Position numbers and translations under genes: made by a program. Under the pieces are notes generated by a model that did not search any database, was not told the origin of the DNA, and was given only the letters and a program-made list of their open reading frames with translations. From Lachnospiraceae bacterium (GTDB lineage Bacteria > Bacillota_A > Clostridia > Lachnospirales > Lachnospiraceae): a stretch of 8,675 nt of DNA. This document shows positions 6,914-8,675 of this stretch, one piece after another (positions within the stretch are counted from its first letter, which is position 1; every line of letters begins with the position of its first letter). The stretch spans positions 1 to 8,675 of the forward strand of contig JAGBQU010000023.1 of the NCBI GenBank assembly GCA_017632755.1. Reading direction: 5' to 3'.

Positions 6914-7589
6914 CGATGTAAGTACCTTCCTTCTCATCGCTCACAATGACACCTTTATTCATTGTGATAACCCTCTTTTTCATCGCATTGACGATCTCCC
7001 GGTTGTGTGTAACGACCACAACCGTAGTCCCCTTTGCGTTGATCTCCTCAAACAGCTTCATGATCTCCCATGAGTTTTTGGGATCCAGATTTCCCGTAGG
7101 CTCGTCCGCGAGAAGGATGGGCGGATTATTGACAAGCGCTCTTGCCAGGGCTACCCTCTGCTGTTCACCACCCGAGAGCTGTCTCGGTCTGGCCTTATAT
7201 TTTCCGGCAAGTCCTACCGTAGACAAAACGGAAGGGACATTTTTTTTGATCTGCTTGGACGGGGTCTGCACGATGCGCTGGGCAAATGCAACATTCTCAT
7301 AGACATTCCGGTCCTTGAGAAGACGGAAATCCTGAAAAACAACTCCCAGATTCCTGCGGAATTTGGGAATATCCCGCCTTTTGAGATTCACAACATCCTG
7401 ACCGTTTACCGTGATCTTTCCCGATGTCGGCAACAATTCTCTGAGAAGCAGCTTGATAAAAGTGGATTTTCCCGAGCCGCTGTCTCCTACTACAAACACA
7501 AATTCTCCTGCATCAATATGTAAGCTGATATCGTTGAGTGCAGGCGCCCCTGTCGAATATGACTTGCTTACATTTTCCAAAGTAATCAT
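6903..7589 (-). CDS. ftsE: Cell division ATP-binding protein FtsE
   Basis: FtsE is the cytoplasmic ATPase of the FtsEX complex and drives the conformational cycle that switches on cell-wall hydrolases at the membrane. The 228-residue length is typical. All ABC motifs are present: Walker [10 protein letters not shown] (35-43), Q-loop Gln86 in VFQDFRLL, signature LSGGEQQR (138-145), Walker B ILLADEP (158-164), D-loop GNLD (166-169) and switch His195. The FQDFRLL segment is characteristic of FtsE within the ABC family. The frame is open to 7616, but the ATG at 7589 has AAGGAG 6 nt upstream and gives the usual [11 protein letters not shown] start. The gene begins 16 bp after the regulator stop and overlaps ftsX by 11 bp, so all three may share a transcript. 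Confidence 0.97.
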   Translation of the reverse strand: MITLENVSKSYSTGAPALNDISLHIDAGEFVFVVGDSGSGKSTFIKLLLRELLPTSGKITVNGQDVVNLKRRDIPKFRRNLGVVFQDFRLLKDRNVYENVAFAQRIVQTPSKQIKKNVPSVLSTVGLAGKYKARPRQLSGGEQQRVALARALVNNPPILLADEPTGNLDPKNSWEIMKLFEEINAKGTTVVVVTHNREIVNAMKKRVITMNKGVIVSDEKEGTYIDEN

Positions 7590-7595
7590 GATACT

Positions 7596-7601
7596 CTCCT
7601 T
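7596..7601 (-). promoter_or_regulatory. Ribosome-binding site deciding the ftsE start
   Basis: The minus strand reads AAGGAG, then six bases, then ATG at 7589. The site lies in the 16-bp gap after the regulator stop (7606) and favours this ATG over the upstream in-frame one at 7616. Confidence 0.8.
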
Positions 7602-7605
7602 GCTT

Positions 7606-8675
7606 TTAATACTCAAAACTCTCCATATATTTCATATACTTCACGACCATCAGCGCGATCTTGAAGGTGATGGCATCCTCAAACACCCGAAGATCCAGTC
7701 CCGTGCTCTTTTGAAGCTTATCCAGACGATACACCAGCGTATTTCTGTGTATGAACAGCTGTCTGGACGTTTCCGATACATTCAGGCTGTTTTCGAAGAA
7801 CTTGTGAATGGTCATGATCGTCTCCTCATCAAAGTCATCCGGATTCTTTCCGCGGAAGATTTCTTTGATAAACAACTTGCAAAGCGGGATGGGAAGCTGA
7901 TAGATCAGTCGTCCGATTCCCAGTTCGCTGTATGCGATCACGTTTCTCTCCCCAAAGAAGATCTTTCCGACATCCAGTGCCATCTTGGACTCTTTGTAGG
8001 AACGGCTCACCTCCTTGATCTCTCCGACAATGTTGCCGTAGGCAATGCGCACATAGGAAGCGCCTTCCTTTTCCAGAACCGCAATGATCCCTCTGGCGCA
8101 GGTATCAAGTTCCTTGTTCGGATCCGATTCCGTGAGTTCTTTGACAACGATCACATTGTTCTCATCCACCGCGGTCACAAAATCCTTGTTATTCTGACCA
8201 AGATAATTGTGGATCAATTCCATGGTATTATTGTCTTTGCCCTGATCCGACTCGACGATCAAAACGGCGCGCTCCGCCTCCGTGCGGATGTGCAGTTTTT
8301 TGGCTCTGCTGTATATATCCACCAGAAGCAGATTGTCAAGCAACAGGTTCTTCACAAAATTGTCCTTGTCAAAACGTTCCTTATATGCCACCAGGAGATT
8401 CTGCAGCTGAAAAGCAGCCATCTTCCCGATCATATAGACATCCTCACCGATACCGATCGCCACAAGGATATATTCTACGATCTGTTCATCATAGATCTTG
8501 AAGAACTGATATCTGGACACCTCCTGACTGTCGGCCGGAGATTTTACAAACTCAATGACCGATGTGACATACCCCTTGTCCGTTTCGATTGTCGAGACAA
8601 CATCCTTCCCCTCCGTGTCCACCACAACAAAATCCACACGCGAAATACCTTTCAGTCCCTCGATTGTACTTTGCA
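7606..8675 (-). CDS. CdaR/PucR-family transcriptional regulator, 5' end outside window
   Basis: This is a cytoplasmic DNA-binding regulator of the CdaR/PucR type. About 355 residues are visible. The frame stays open past the GTG at 8637 to the window edge, reading STIEGLKGISRVDFVVVD, which looks like the normal family N-terminus, so the true start probably lies a few codons beyond 8675. The N-terminal part (to about residue 130) is a putative ligand-sensing region resembling the sugar-diacid recognition domain. The middle (about 130-270) resembles the divergent GGDEF-like domain of this family. The last 64 residues form the PucR C-terminal helix-turn-helix, with NVSETSRQLFIHRNTLVYRL and a GLDLRVFEDAITFKIAL tail. 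The ligand and targets are unknown. Its position 16 bp ahead of ftsE suggests it is transcribed with, and may influence, the FtsEX cell-wall operon (inference). Confidence 0.85.
   Translation of the reverse strand, partial: QSTIEGLKGISRVDFVVVDTEGKDVVSTIETDKGYVTSVIEFVKSPADSQEVSRYQFFKIYDEQIVEYILVAIGIGEDVYMIGKMAAFQLQNLLVAYKERFDKDNFVKNLLLDNLLLVDIYSRAKKLHIRTEAERAVLIVESDQGKDNNTMELIHNYLGQNNKDFVTAVDENNVIVVKELTESDPNKELDTCARGIIAVLEKEGASYVRIAYGNIVGEIKEVSRSYKESKMALDVGKIFFGERNVIAYSELGIGRLIYQLPIPLCKLFIKEIFRGKNPDDFDEETIMTIHKFFENSLNVSETSRQLFIHRNTLVYRLDKLQKSTGLDLRVFEDAITFKIALMVVKYMKYMESFEY

Noticed and set aside
6914..6937. An upstream ATG that would extend FtsX by eight residues (MRRKVLTS).
   Set aside because: No ribosome site precedes it, and family FtsX proteins begin at the MRIS-like sequence encoded from 6913.

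Overview
The window carries eight genes, all on the minus strand, so transcription runs from high to low coordinates. Base composition is close to balanced, ribosome-binding sites are strong and purine-rich, and several gene gaps are short or overlapping. These traits, the FtsEX / M23 hydrolase / CtpA / UvrB gene order and a CdaR/PucR-like regulator just upstream point to a Gram-positive Clostridia genome, probably Lachnospiraceae. That placement is inferred from protein style and gene order, not from a marker gene.

In transcription order the layout is: (1) a CdaR/PucR-type helix-turn-helix regulator, cut at its 5' end by the right window edge (8675-7606); (2) ftsE (7589-6903) and ftsX (6913-6011), overlapping by 11 bp; (3) a secreted or lipid-anchored coiled-coil M23 (LytM) peptidoglycan hydrolase (5951-4620); (4) a membrane-anchored S41 C-terminal processing protease, CtpA-like, with a GTG start (4594-3323); (5) two hairpins in a 90-bp gap, one with a short T tract; (6) a family GT14 (Branch domain) glycosyltransferase (3233-2373); (7) uvrB (2332-350); (8) the first part of an MBOAT membrane O-acyltransferase gene (335 to the left edge), which is broken by a -1 frame change.

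Genes 2-4 form a coherent cell-wall module. FtsEX is an ATP-driven transmembrane switch, the coiled-coil hydrolase is its likely extracellular client, and CtpA is a surface protease that may mature or remove such hydrolases. The glycosyltransferase and MBOAT genes look like envelope-polymer decoration functions added around the conserved uvrB gene. UvrB is the nucleotide excision repair helicase and has no obvious functional link to its neighbours.

The most interesting signal is in the MBOAT gene. The conserved protein sequence switches from frame 0 to frame -1, and the frame-0 reading contains an in-phase T TTT TTA heptamer, a classical -1 slippery sequence, preceded by purine-rich Shine-Dalgarno-like runs. 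It may be programmed frameshifting, a phase-variable or decayed gene, or a one-base assembly error in a homopolymer. No RNA gene, IS element, CRISPR array or tRNA was seen, and no gene-free stretch exceeds about 90 bp.
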